A stretch of DNA of 64,000 nt from Phytohabitans aurantiacus (GTDB taxonomy: Bacteria > Actinomycetota > Actinomycetes > Mycobacteriales > Micromonosporaceae): NCBI RefSeq assembly GCF_027923225.1, contig NZ_BSDI01000049.1, positions 27,243 through 91,242 of the forward strand, written 5' to 3'. The translations under genes and the position numbers were made by a program. Below, one piece after another: positions 25,254 through 32,994 of the stretch (the first letter of the stretch is position 1; the number at the start of each line of letters is the position of its first letter). The notes beneath the pieces were generated by a model that did no database searches, had not been told where the DNA came from, and worked only from the letters and a program-made list of their open reading frames with translations.

Positions 25254-26384
25254 TCAGCGGAAGGCCGGGATGGTCGCCGGCTGGCCCATGAGGACGGCGC
25301 CGGCGGCGTCGTACATCGCCGGGCTGAGAAACGCGTGCTCCTGGGGTACCAATGCGTCGCCGAGCAGCGCGGGCAGCGGGTGATCGTTGTAGATGGCGGC
25401 GGCGCCGGACAGCGAGACGACCTGGTGGACCACCTCCGACGAGGTCCGCGCGAGATAGGCCGCGGAGAGCCGGAGATGGGCGTTGCGCTCGTCGCTGACC
25501 TGGCCGCCGTCGACGATCGCCTGCCACGCCTCGTCGGCGGCCTCGTAGAAGTAGGCGCGTGCCGAGCGCAGCTTCGCCTCCGCCTCGGCGATGCCGGCGC
25601 GGTAGTAGGCGCGTTCGGCGAGCTTGGGAGCGCCCGTGTTGCTGGCCCGGCCGCTGCCGACCCGCTCGGCGAAGTCGAGCGCGGCCCGGGCGACGCCGGC
25701 GGAGACCACCGACAGCGACTGGGCGGCATAGCTGATCGCCGGGTACCGGAACAGCGGCTCGTCGATCACCGGCTCGCCGCCACGGACGAACGTCCACTCC
25801 CGGTCCACCTCGACGTCCTTGGCGACGATGTCGAACGAGCCGGTGCCCCGCATCCCCACGACGTCCCAGTCCGGCACGATCTCCAGCCGGTCCGGACGCA
25901 CCAGCGCCCCGCGTGGCCGGCCAACGCCCCCACCATCCCCATCGCCGCCGGGGATGCCGACGCACACGATGTCGGCGGCCATGCAACCACTGGCGAACTT
26001 CCACCGCCCGTTGACCAGGAAGCCCCGCTCGGTGGGCGTCGCCCGTTGGATCGGAAGCAGCGCGCCCGCAAGGACGACATCAGGTCCATCGGCGTACAGC
26101 TCGGCCTGCGTCTCCAGCGGCAACGAACCGAGGTAGATCAGCAGCGAGCCGAAGCTGGCGACCCAGCCGGTGGATCCGTCGACGACCGAGATCCGCTCGA
26201 CCTGCCGAAGAAAATCCGCCGGCGCCATCGCCAGCCCGCCGAAGCGTTGCGGCGTCGCGACCCGGTACAGGCCGAGCCGCTTGAGCCGCGCGACGAAGTC
26301 CTTGGAGACGTAGCGCTGCTCACGAAACTCGTGACGCCGCTCGGCCAACTCGGCAAGCATCTCATCGAACGCCCGCACCATCAT
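25254..26384 (-). CDS. acyl-CoA dehydrogenase-like flavoprotein (group D monooxygenase type)
   Basis: A 376-residue protein with acyl-CoA-dehydrogenase architecture: N-terminal helices, a segment GLYRVATPQRFGGLAMAP, the motif ISVVDGSTGWVASFGS, beta-domain VNGRWKFASGC and VVGMRGTGSFDIV, and a C-terminal helical domain. The DGSTGW motif and lack of the usual catalytic Glu context place it nearer to HsaA/naphthocyclinone-hydroxylase flavin monooxygenases than to true dehydrogenases. Start is uncertain: ATGs at 26384 and 26381 and a GTG at 26378 are adjacent, with GAGGGG fitting the last one best. No reductase partner is adjacent. Confidence 0.75.
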   Translation of the reverse strand: MMVRAFDEMLAELAERRHEFREQRYVSKDFVARLKRLGLYRVATPQRFGGLAMAPADFLRQVERISVVDGSTGWVASFGSLLIYLGSLPLETQAELYADGPDVVLAGALLPIQRATPTERGFLVNGRWKFASGCMAADIVCVGIPGGDGDGGGVGRPRGALVRPDRLEIVPDWDVVGMRGTGSFDIVAKDVEVDREWTFVRGGEPVIDEPLFRYPAISYAAQSLSVVSAGVARAALDFAERVGSGRASNTGAPKLAERAYYRAGIAEAEAKLRSARAYFYEAADEAWQAIVDGGQVSDERNAHLRLSAAYLARTSSEVVHQVVSLSGAAAIYNDHPLPALLGDALVPQEHAFLSPAMYDAAGAVLMGQPATIPAFR

Positions 26385-26463
26385 GCCCCTCACACCCCGG
26401 CGGACCAGTATCCCAACACCCGGAGAACGACCAACCCTCCTCGATGGCACGGGTCAAGGCGCG

Positions 26464-27231
26464 ATGGATGGGCTGACCACTGTGGACCTGGCGCCCGGCG
26501 GCTACGCTGAGGCCGTGCCCTCGCATCAGGATCAGGCCCATCAGGCGCTGGCGAGATGGGCCGGATTCCCGGTCCGCCGGGAGCCACGGCCGATCGTCTT
26601 CACCAGCATGAGCGCCGCACAGCTCGATCAACTAGCGGAGGACGCGCGGTTTCGGGCGATGTTCGACGGTCCCGCCGTTGCCGAGTCCGAGCTGCCGGCG
26701 GAACTCATACCGGCAGCGACCGCGTATTGCCGAGACGTCCATACGGGAGCATCAGGTTCGTTGGCCCCCGTCATCCGCGGACCCGGACCCTTCGCTACTG
26801 ACCGAGGCGTCCGTGACCTTCCCGCGTGGATGATGTATCCGGCGAACCGGAGATGGCCGTTCATCGCCGTCGATCCCGAGTTCGAGCGTCAGATGACGTG
26901 GCGACCGCATGGCCTCGTGCCTTCTGGCGGCGAGGAGTCGTCGCTCGCCGGCGACGGCCGCACCCTGACGTACCGGTTCATTGGAACGCCGAAGGTGTAC
27001 GCCGCCTATCCTCACGCCGAGGTGTATGAGACGGATACGGCTGTGTTTGTCCAGCCCATGGAGGTTCCCCTAGACGGTGGAGACGGCGTCCGACTCGCCT
27101 ACATGGAGCGCCGCGAGGTGGTCGTCCGTCTGGCCGCTCCGCTCGGCAACCGGGTCCTGATCTCACGGGGCCATGGCCCCGGCGCCGACACATTTGGCGC
27201 GCCATTGACGGTCCTGCCCTCAGGCTCTTGA
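26464..27231 (+). CDS. hypothetical protein
   Basis: A 255-residue protein without signal peptide or membrane helix. The ATG at 26464 was chosen with AAGG upstream; a GTG at 26515 is possible. The visible motifs are PIVFTSMSAAQLDQLAED, a central TWRPHGLVPSGGEES and a C-terminal beta-rich part ending NRVLISRGHGPGADTFGA. I do not recognise the family. It diverges from the flavoprotein gene and ends 3 nt before the end of the convergent PARG gene. Confidence 0.6.
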   Translation: MDGLTTVDLAPGGYAEAVPSHQDQAHQALARWAGFPVRREPRPIVFTSMSAAQLDQLAEDARFRAMFDGPAVAESELPAELIPAATAYCRDVHTGASGSLAPVIRGPGPFATDRGVRDLPAWMMYPANRRWPFIAVDPEFERQMTWRPHGLVPSGGEESSLAGDGRTLTYRFIGTPKVYAAYPHAEVYETDTAVFVQPMEVPLDGGDGVRLAYMERREVVVRLAAPLGNRVLISRGHGPGADTFGAPLTVLPSGS

Positions 27232-27234
27232 AGG

Positions 27235-28056
27235 CTACGGGGTGGTGCCGACCGCCCCGAGGAAGGCCCGGTGGGTCGGGGTGCCGGGGGCGTGGTCGAG
27301 GACCGCGAACACCACGTGGTCGAAGGGTCCGACGCGGCGCAGCGCGTCGTCGAAGGCCCGCGCCACCACCGCGGGGTCGTTGCCGAAGACGCCACAACCC
27401 CACGCGCCGAGGACGAGGCGGCGGTGCCCGTGCGCGGCGGCGACCTCGAGCACCCGCGCGGCGCGGCGCTCTATCGCGGCGGGAACGGTGTCGACCAGCT
27501 CGGGTTGGTTCTGCGCCACGGCCCGCAGGTTGGGGGCGGCGGCGGTGATCAGCGCCGCGCGGCACGGCTGGTCGAGCAGGGCGCCGTGGTCGTCGCGGAA
27601 CACCGGCACGCCGGGTGAGTAGATGATCCGGTCGCTGTAGCGGAGGTCGGGATCGCCGCGATGGTGCTGGTAGAAGTCGGGCACGGTTTCCAGGCAGGCG
27701 TGCAGGGCCGATGCCCTGGCGATGTCCTCCTCCTGGGCGCGGGCGCCGTTGCGGAAGCCGCCGCCCGGGTTGCGGGCCGAGGCGAAGACCAGGGCGGCGG
27801 TGTCCGGGCCGAGCCGGCGGGCGGCCGCGAGGGTGGATTCGTTGGTGACGTCGACCAGCGGCGCCGGCCGGGCCACGCCGCCGGTGAGCACCGGCTCGTC
27901 CGGCAGGTACAGGCGGGTGCCGGCGACGGCCTGGTCGACGGCGTCCCGGATGTCGATCCAGGCGCCGCCCGGGGCCCGATAGCCGCCCTCGTGCACGATC
28001 GTCATGGTCTCGGCGGCGACGGCCCGCAGCCGCTGCCTGGCGGCCGCGCTGTTCAC
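27235..28056 (-). CDS. bacterial-type poly(ADP-ribose) glycohydrolase (TIGR02452 macrodomain)
   Basis: A 273-residue macrodomain enzyme. The PARG signature is intact: ARNPGGGFRNGARAQEED at residues about 93-111, with Gly98-Gly100 loop, QEE and the two catalytic acids, followed by a C-terminal LGAWGCGVFGNDP loop. Such proteins remove ADP-ribose chains from proteins. The GTG start overlaps the stop of a 25-codon upstream ORF (GTGA). No ADP-ribosyltransferase gene is in the window. Length and motifs are complete, so it is probably active. Confidence 0.85.
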   Translation of the reverse strand: MNSAAARQRLRAVAAETMTIVHEGGYRAPGGAWIDIRDAVDQAVAGTRLYLPDEPVLTGGVARPAPLVDVTNESTLAAARRLGPDTAALVFASARNPGGGFRNGARAQEEDIARASALHACLETVPDFYQHHRGDPDLRYSDRIIYSPGVPVFRDDHGALLDQPCRAALITAAAPNLRAVAQNQPELVDTVPAAIERRAARVLEVAAAHGHRRLVLGAWGCGVFGNDPAVVARAFDDALRRVGPFDHVVFAVLDHAPGTPTHRAFLGAVGTTP

Positions 28057-28130
28057 AGCCGCTCCCTCACGAGCGGCCGCCCAGCCCGCTCGGCGGCGCG
28101 CAGGTCGTCAAAGCGCTGTCGCGGAGTCAT
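28053..28130 (-). CDS. possible 25-residue upstream ORF coupled to PARG gene
   Basis: A short ORF beginning ATG ACT CCG, with GGAG 5 nt upstream, encodes MTPRQRFDDLRAAERAG and a basic tail, ending in a TGA that overlaps the GTG start of the PARG gene. The PARG start lacks its own strong ribosome-binding site, so translation of this ORF would feed ribosomes to it. It may be a coupled leader peptide or the remnant of a former N-terminal gene. No homologue is recognised. Confidence 0.4.
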   Translation of the reverse strand: MTPRQRFDDLRAAERAGRPLVRERL

Positions 28131-28196
28131 CGTGCTCCCGTCGCGGTGGTCAGGACAGCGTCGATTCTGGCAGCGACGATCAAGGCCAATCGCATG

Positions 28197-28367
28197 GATC
28201 AAGGGCGAACGCACGCGGAAAAGAGATCAAAGCACGTGCATTCGCCCTTGATCGACGGGGAGAGCTGGCCCTTGATCGACGGGGAGGGCTGGGCGCTTGA
28301 TCGACGGGAGAGCTGGGCGCTTGATCGACGGGAGAGCTGGGGCCTTGATCGACAGAAGGCTTGGGTG
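28197..28367. repeat. inverted repeat followed by five tandem 24-25 bp units
   Basis: Arms 28197-28215 (GATCAAGGGCGAACGCACG) and 28235-28253 are complementary over 19 bp with one mismatch and enclose a 19-nt loop. The right arm merges into the first of five direct units that each start CTTGATCGAC (28247, 28271, 28296, 28320, 28344), so the period is 24 or 25 bp; units end in AGAGCTGGG or close variants. There are no unique spacers, so it is not a CRISPR array. It could be a protein-binding array or a slippage-amplified terminator remnant. Confidence 0.75.
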
Positions 28368-28377
28368 CGCGGTGGAA

Positions 28378-28391
28378 GAAATGATAGTTTC
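28378..28391. promoter_or_regulatory. operator-like dyad upstream of the glutamine-synthetase-like gene
   Basis: GAAA-TGATAG-TTTC is a small dyad nested in a wider CGGTGG/CCACCG stem (28370-28403). RpiR-family regulators often bind GAAA-N-TTTC dyads and an RpiR gene lies two genes downstream, so this may be its operator; that link is inference. Confidence 0.35.
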
Positions 28392-28414
28392 AGTTTCCCA
28401 CCGGAGGGGGAGAT

Positions 28415-28450
28415 GTGACTCGAATGCTTCAAGTCGTGGGACGGCGATGA
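28415..28450 (+). CDS. possible 11-residue leader peptide
   Basis: The strongest Shine-Dalgarno of this region (GGAGGGGGAG, 28403-28412) is followed by GTG and ten more codons (VTRMLQVVGRR), ending in TGA that overlaps the ATG of the glutamine-synthetase-like gene (ATGA). The larger gene has only a weak site of its own, so its translation may be coupled to this leader. It could equally be an accident of the 5' leader. Confidence 0.35.
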   Translation: MTRMLQVVGRR

Positions 28451-29745
28451 GCGCCCGCACCGCCTTCGTCGGCACGTGCGACCTGTCCGGCCGGTACCGG
28501 GGGCGGGCCGTGCCCTACAGCCGGCACCAGGCCGCCCTCGACCGCGGCGTCGGCTGGGTACCGGCCAACGCGGCGCTGACCTGCTTCGGCCCGATCGCCG
28601 AGCCCAACGCGTTCGGCTCGGTCGGTGACCTGCGACTGATGCCCGACCCGGCCACCGCGGTCGAGATACCCGAGCCGCCCGGCGTCGTGCTGTACCTCGC
28701 CGACCAGACGACCACCGACGGGGACCCGTGGGCGGTCTGCCCGCGCGCGACGCTCGCGAGGATTCTGGAGCGGCTGCGGCGCGAGACCGGCCTGACGGTG
28801 CTGGCCTCATTCGAGCACGAGTTCACCCTCGCGGGCACCGGTCCGGCGGGGACGCATCCCGCCAGCGCGATGACGTTCGAACGGCTGCGCGCCGCCGAGC
28901 CCTTCGGCAGCGACCTGGTCGACCTGCTCGAACGAGCCGGGCTGGAGCCGGAGAACTGGCTCGCCGAGTACGGGGACGCGCAGTACGAGGTGACGCTGAG
29001 CCCCGCCGGCGGCCTGGTCGCCGCGGATCGGGCCGTGCTGCTGCGGGAGCTGGTTCGCGACCTGGCCCGCCGCCGCGGGATGAGCGCCAGCTTCGCGCCG
29101 CTCACCGGGCCCGACGCGACAGGCAACGGCGTACACGTGCATCTGTCGCTGCGCGACGAGCTGGACCGGCCGGTCCTCTATGACCCCGCGCGGCCCGGGC
29201 GGCTCTCCGCGCTCGGCGCGCGGTTCTGCGCCGGCGTGCTCAAGCACGCCGCGGCGCTGACGGCCGTCACGGCCGCGAGCGCGGTCTCGTTCCTGCGCCT
29301 GCGCCCGCACCGGTGGAGCGCCGGCGGCGCGTTCCTCGGCGAACGCAACCGCGAGGCGCTGCTGCGCATCGGCCCCACGGTGGAGATCGCCGGTGCCGAC
29401 CCCGCGCGGCAGTTCAATATCGAGTACCGCGCGGCGGACGCGACCGCCAATCCATGGCTCGTGCTCGGGGCGCTGGTCGCCGCCGGCCTGCGGGCGATCA
29501 CCGACGGGTACCCGGAGGCGCCCGTGTACGCCGGAGCGGCGTCGGATGCGGAACTGGCCGGGGTGCCGCCGCTGCCGGCGAGCCAGCCGGAGGCCCTCGC
29601 GGCGCTGGAGTCGGACCCGGTGGCGGCCGGCTGGTTCGACCCGCTGCTGCTGTCCACGTACCTGGCCGTCAAGCGGGCGGAGCTCGCCGCGCTCGACGGC
29701 CTGAAGGACGCCGACCGGTGCCGGAGTTACGCCGATGTCTTCTGA
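28447..29745 (+). CDS. glutamine-synthetase-family ligase (GlnA-like, probably gamma-glutamyl-amine type)
   Basis: A 432-residue protein with the glutamine synthetase fold: an N-terminal beta-grasp-like part, FEHEFTLAG (metal Glu), YGDAQYEVTLSP, the ATP/metal motif GNGVHVHLSL, the arginine motif GAFLGERNREALLRI and C-terminal EYRAADATANPWL. The usual adenylylation Tyr loop is absent and several active-site motifs deviate from true GlnA, as in GlnA3/GlnA4-type gamma-glutamylpolyamine or -ethanolamine synthetases. It starts a cluster with an amidohydrolase and an RpiR regulator, which suggests use of an amine or amide as a nitrogen source. Confidence 0.85.
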   Translation: MSARTAFVGTCDLSGRYRGRAVPYSRHQAALDRGVGWVPANAALTCFGPIAEPNAFGSVGDLRLMPDPATAVEIPEPPGVVLYLADQTTTDGDPWAVCPRATLARILERLRRETGLTVLASFEHEFTLAGTGPAGTHPASAMTFERLRAAEPFGSDLVDLLERAGLEPENWLAEYGDAQYEVTLSPAGGLVAADRAVLLRELVRDLARRRGMSASFAPLTGPDATGNGVHVHLSLRDELDRPVLYDPARPGRLSALGARFCAGVLKHAAALTAVTAASAVSFLRLRPHRWSAGGAFLGERNREALLRIGPTVEIAGADPARQFNIEYRAADATANPWLVLGALVAAGLRAITDGYPEAPVYAGAASDAELAGVPPLPASQPEALAALESDPVAAGWFDPLLLSTYLAVKRAELAALDGLKDADRCRSYADVF

Positions 29746-29770
29746 CGTGTCTTTCCGGGTGAGGCGCTAG

Positions 29771-30973
29771 GTGTCCATCGAGGCACGCCCCGACACCGAC
29801 CTGGCCGCCCTGCACACGACGCTGCAGGCCGCCATCCGCGCCGAACTGCCCGGCGCGCGCCAGCTGCGCCGGCGGGTGCACGCCGACCCGCGGGTGGCCG
29901 GCGACGAGCTCGCCACCTTGCGATTGGTGCTCGCCCAGCTCGCCGGGCCGGTCGAGCCGGTGGCCACCACCGGCGCGCTGGTGCGCATCGGCCGGCCCGG
30001 ACCCGCGGTCGGCGTCCGCGCCGAGCTGGACGCGCTGCCGATCGCCGAGGAGACCGGCGTGGCGTGGGCGTCGACGAACGGCGCCATGCACGCCTGCGGG
30101 CACGACGTGCACCTGGCCGCGCTGGTCGCGCTGACCCGTGCGGTGTCTCAAGTGGACGGCGCGCCGCCGATGGTCGCGGTGTTCCAGCCACGGGAGGAGA
30201 CGTACCCGTCCGGCGCGCGCGACATCGTCGAATCCGGTGCCCTGGAAAGGGAAACGGTGTCCGCGGTGGTCGGCGCGCACATCCAGCCCGTGCTCGCCGA
30301 CGGCCAGATAGCGTGTACTCCCGGAGCGGTGAACGCGGCGGCGGACGAGTTCACGGTGCGGATGCGGGGCCGGGCCGGGCACGCGGCGTACCCGCACCTC
30401 AACCGCGACGCCGTGCTGGCCCTCGCGCAGTGCGTGGTGAGCCTGCAGCAGTTGGTCAGCCGCGACACCGACCCGATGGTGCCCTCGGTGCTGACGGTGG
30501 GCGCGATCTCGGCCGGGGAAGCCGCCAACGCCACGCCGGGTACCGCGACCGCGCGGGGCATCATCCGGTCCATGTCGGAGAGTCACCGCCTGACGCTGCA
30601 CGAGCGCCTGCACGAGGTGGCGGCGGGGGTGGCGCAGGTGCACGGCTGCACCGCCACCGTGGAGATCACCAGCGGGGAACCGGTGCTGCACAACGATCCC
30701 GGGCTCGCGGCCGCCGCCGCCGAGACGCTCGGCACCGCCGGGTACCGGATCGTCGACTCGCTGCGCTCCTGTGGCGCCGACGATTTCGCGTACTACGCCG
30801 CGCGCTTCCCGTCTCTCATGCTCTTCGTGGGTGTGGGCGACGGCCAGGGGCCGGCGCTGCACCACCCGGCCTTCCTGCCCGACGACAGCGCGGTCGACCG
30901 GGTGGCGGAGGCGATGCTAGCTGGGTATATAGCTGCGGCAGGCTCTGCCGGAGCGCGGGCGGCCGGTTACTGA
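29771..30973 (+). CDS. M20-family amidohydrolase
   Basis: A 400-residue metal-dependent amidohydrolase starting with GTG 25 nt after the ligase gene. Metal-site motifs are MHACGHDVHLAALV, the Glu pair in QPREETYPSGA, and HHPAFLPDD near residue 363; the dimerisation lid (RMRGRAGHAAYPHLNRDAV) sits in the middle. This is the hippuricase/IAA-amino-acid hydrolase (M20D) subfamily, which cuts N-acyl amino acids in the cytoplasm. The ligase, this enzyme and the RpiR regulator probably form one operon. Confidence 0.88.
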   Translation: MSIEARPDTDLAALHTTLQAAIRAELPGARQLRRRVHADPRVAGDELATLRLVLAQLAGPVEPVATTGALVRIGRPGPAVGVRAELDALPIAEETGVAWASTNGAMHACGHDVHLAALVALTRAVSQVDGAPPMVAVFQPREETYPSGARDIVESGALERETVSAVVGAHIQPVLADGQIACTPGAVNAAADEFTVRMRGRAGHAAYPHLNRDAVLALAQCVVSLQQLVSRDTDPMVPSVLTVGAISAGEAANATPGTATARGIIRSMSESHRLTLHERLHEVAAGVAQVHGCTATVEITSGEPVLHNDPGLAAAAAETLGTAGYRIVDSLRSCGADDFAYYAARFPSLMLFVGVGDGQGPALHHPAFLPDDSAVDRVAEAMLAGYIAAAGSAGARAAGY

Positions 30974-30988
30974 AGGTAGGGTGCGGCC

Positions 30989-31876
30989 ATGGCCGAGGTT
31001 GGCAGGGTAGCGGTGGGCGCGACGGTGCAGCGCCGCGTCCAGGACCGGATGGACGAGCTGAGCGCGGGCGAGCGCAAGGTCGCCCGCACGCTCCTCGCGA
31101 CGTACCCGGCGGCGGGCCTGGAGTCCGCGGCCGACCTGGCCAAGCGGGCCAACGTGAGCACGCCGACGGTGCTGCGGTTCGTGACCAGGCTTGGCTACCA
31201 GGGGTACCCGGACTTCCAGCGCGTGCTGATCCGCGAGGTGCACGAGCGGATGGGCTCGCCGCTGGCGCAGTACGACGAGCAGGAGGCGCGGCGCGGCGGG
31301 CAGCAGTTCCTGCCGTACGTGTCGTCCACGTTCGTCGGCACCGTCAAGGAGACGTTCGACAACGTGCCGCGGCACGACTTCCTGCGAGCGGTCGACCTGC
31401 TCGCCGACAGCCGGCGGCAGATCCGGCTGATCGGTGGCCGGTTCAGTCACGTGCTCGCCGAGTACCTCGCGGCGCACCTGCACATCATGCGCACCGACGT
31501 GATGTGCCTGACCGAGGGCGGCATGGCCCGCGCCGGGGCGCTGCTGGACGCGTCGCGCAAGGACGTGTTCGTGGTGTTCGACTACCGCCGGTACCAGCCG
31601 GCCACGATCGAGCTGGCCACGGCGGCAGCGGCGGCCGGGGCGTCGGTGGTGCTGCTGACCGACCAGTACCTGTCGCCCATCGCCGACATCGCCGAGGCGG
31701 TGCTGCCGGCCCGGGTCGACGCGCCGAGCCCGTTCGACAGCCTGGTGCCGGCGATGGCGCTCGTGGAGAGCCTGGTCGCGGGCGTGAGCGACAAGCTCGG
31801 CGACACGGCGCGCAAGCGGGTGCGGCGCCTGGAAGAGCTGCGACCCGACGCGGGTGAATCAATTGCTTCATCTTGA
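30989..31876 (+). CDS. RpiR-family transcriptional regulator
   Basis: A 295-residue regulator with an N-terminal HTH_6 domain (LSAGERKVARTLLATYPAAG, then ANVSTPTVLRFVTRLGYQGY) and a SIS domain from about residue 130 (IRLIGGRFSHVLAEYLAAH, VFVVFDYRRYQPATIELA). SIS domains in this family sense phospho-sugars or small amines. It follows the M20 gene by 15 nt. Two dyads (28378-28391 and 31855-31870) flank this cluster and may be its sites, making it a local regulator of the ligase operon and the oxidase-peptidase operon. Confidence 0.9.
   Translation: MAEVGRVAVGATVQRRVQDRMDELSAGERKVARTLLATYPAAGLESAADLAKRANVSTPTVLRFVTRLGYQGYPDFQRVLIREVHERMGSPLAQYDEQEARRGGQQFLPYVSSTFVGTVKETFDNVPRHDFLRAVDLLADSRRQIRLIGGRFSHVLAEYLAAHLHIMRTDVMCLTEGGMARAGALLDASRKDVFVVFDYRRYQPATIELATAAAAAGASVVLLTDQYLSPIADIAEAVLPARVDAPSPFDSLVPAMALVESLVAGVSDKLGDTARKRVRRLEELRPDAGESIASS
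31855..31870. promoter_or_regulatory. operator-like dyad upstream of oxidase operon
   Basis: TGAATCAATTGCTTCA is a 16-bp inverted repeat with a single mismatched pair, overlapping the last codons of the RpiR gene and 38 bp before the start of the oxidase gene. It has the size and AT-rich centre of an RpiR-type operator. The link to the adjacent regulator is inferred. Confidence 0.4.
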
Positions 31877-31908
31877 ACCACAGATCGCTGACCTGTAGCG
31901 TTTTCCTC

Positions 31909-32994
31909 ATGCAGGACGTGATCGTAGTCGGCGGGGGCGCGATGGGCTCCGCGGCCGCGTGGGCACTGACCCAGGCCGGGCGCGAGGTGCACCTGCTCGA
32001 ACAGTACGAGCCCGGCCACACGCGCGGCGGCTCGCACGGCGCCAGCCGGATCTTCCGCCTCGTCTACGACGAGCGCGACTACGTCGCCCTGGCCCGCCGC
32101 GCCCTGCGCGAGTGGCGCGACCTGGAGGCCGAGTCCGGCACCGCGCTGCTGACCGCCACCGGCGCCATCGACCACGGGATCGCCGGTTCGGTGCTCGCCC
32201 GCGTCACCGACGTGCTCGCCGCCGAGGGCGTGCCATTCGAGATCATCGACCCGGGAGCGGCCCGGCGCCGCTGGACCGGCATGGCGTTCGGCTCGCCCGT
32301 CCTGTACCAGCCGGACGGCGGGCGGCTGCGTTCCGACGCCGCCGTGGAGGTGCTGCAGAAGCTCGCGGCCGGCGGTGGCGCCCGCATCGAGCACGGCACC
32401 CGCGTCAGCAGCGTCACCGTGCGCGGCGACGAGGAGGTCGAGGTGCGCACCGAGGGCGGTGCGCTGCGCGCCCGGCAGGTCGTGGTGGCCGCCGGATCGT
32501 GGGCGCCCACGCTGCTGCGCGGCATGCTGGCCCTGCCCCCGATCACGGTCACGCAGGAGCAGCCGGCGCACTTCGCGGCGATACAGGCCGACGCGCAATG
32601 GCCGAGCTTCATACACTGGCGGCCCGGCCACGACGTGTACGGGCTGCTCACCCCCGGCGAGGGCGTCAAAGTGGGCTTCCACGGCACCGGCCCCACCGTC
32701 GACCCCGACCGGCGGGACTTCACCGCCACCGAGGAGGGCAACCAGATGCTGCGCGGCTACGTCGAACGCTGGCTGCCGGGGCTCGACCCGGACACCGCCG
32801 CGCCGCTCACCTGCCTGTACGACAACACGACCGAGGGCGACTTCGTCATCGACCGGGTCGGGCCGCTCACGGTGGCCACCGGGTTCTCGGGGCACGGGTT
32901 CAAGTTCGTGCCGGTGATCGGGCGCATCCTGGCCGACCTGGTCACCGGGGCGGCTCCCGCACCGGCGAGGTTCCGCCTGGCGGCACACGCATGA
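31909..32994 (+). CDS. FAD-dependent amine oxidase (monomeric sarcosine oxidase type)
   Basis: A 361-residue flavoenzyme. The ADP-binding fold is at the very N-terminus (MQDVIVVGGGAMGSAAAW), followed by the glycine/serine motif TRGGSHGASRIFR, a central substrate domain, and the C-terminal FVIDRVGPLTVATGFSGHGFKF. The covalent-FAD Cys of monomeric sarcosine oxidases has a candidate in LTCLYDNTTEGDF. These enzymes oxidise N-methyl or secondary amino acids to the amine and release peroxide. It heads an operon with pepN and a proline iminopeptidase, joined by 4-nt overlaps. Confidence 0.88.
   Translation: MQDVIVVGGGAMGSAAAWALTQAGREVHLLEQYEPGHTRGGSHGASRIFRLVYDERDYVALARRALREWRDLEAESGTALLTATGAIDHGIAGSVLARVTDVLAAEGVPFEIIDPGAARRRWTGMAFGSPVLYQPDGGRLRSDAAVEVLQKLAAGGGARIEHGTRVSSVTVRGDEEVEVRTEGGALRARQVVVAAGSWAPTLLRGMLALPPITVTQEQPAHFAAIQADAQWPSFIHWRPGHDVYGLLTPGEGVKVGFHGTGPTVDPDRRDFTATEEGNQMLRGYVERWLPGLDPDTAAPLTCLYDNTTEGDFVIDRVGPLTVATGFSGHGFKFVPVIGRILADLVTGAAPAPARFRLAAHA

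Larger units (their letters stand above)
28131..28446. other. 316-bp intergenic region with repeats and operator-like site
   Basis: This gap between the divergent PARG and glutamine-synthetase-like genes holds no convincing gene apart from an 11-codon leader at its right edge. From left to right it contains a GATCAAGG word near 28178, a 19-bp-arm inverted repeat, five tandem 24-25 bp units, and a GAAA/TTTC dyad in front of a strong GGAGGGGGAG Shine-Dalgarno. It is lower in GC than the flanking genes. Confidence 0.6.

Noticed and set aside
28247..28367. CRISPR array
   Set aside because: Units of 24-25 bp follow each other directly without unique spacers, and no cas gene is present.
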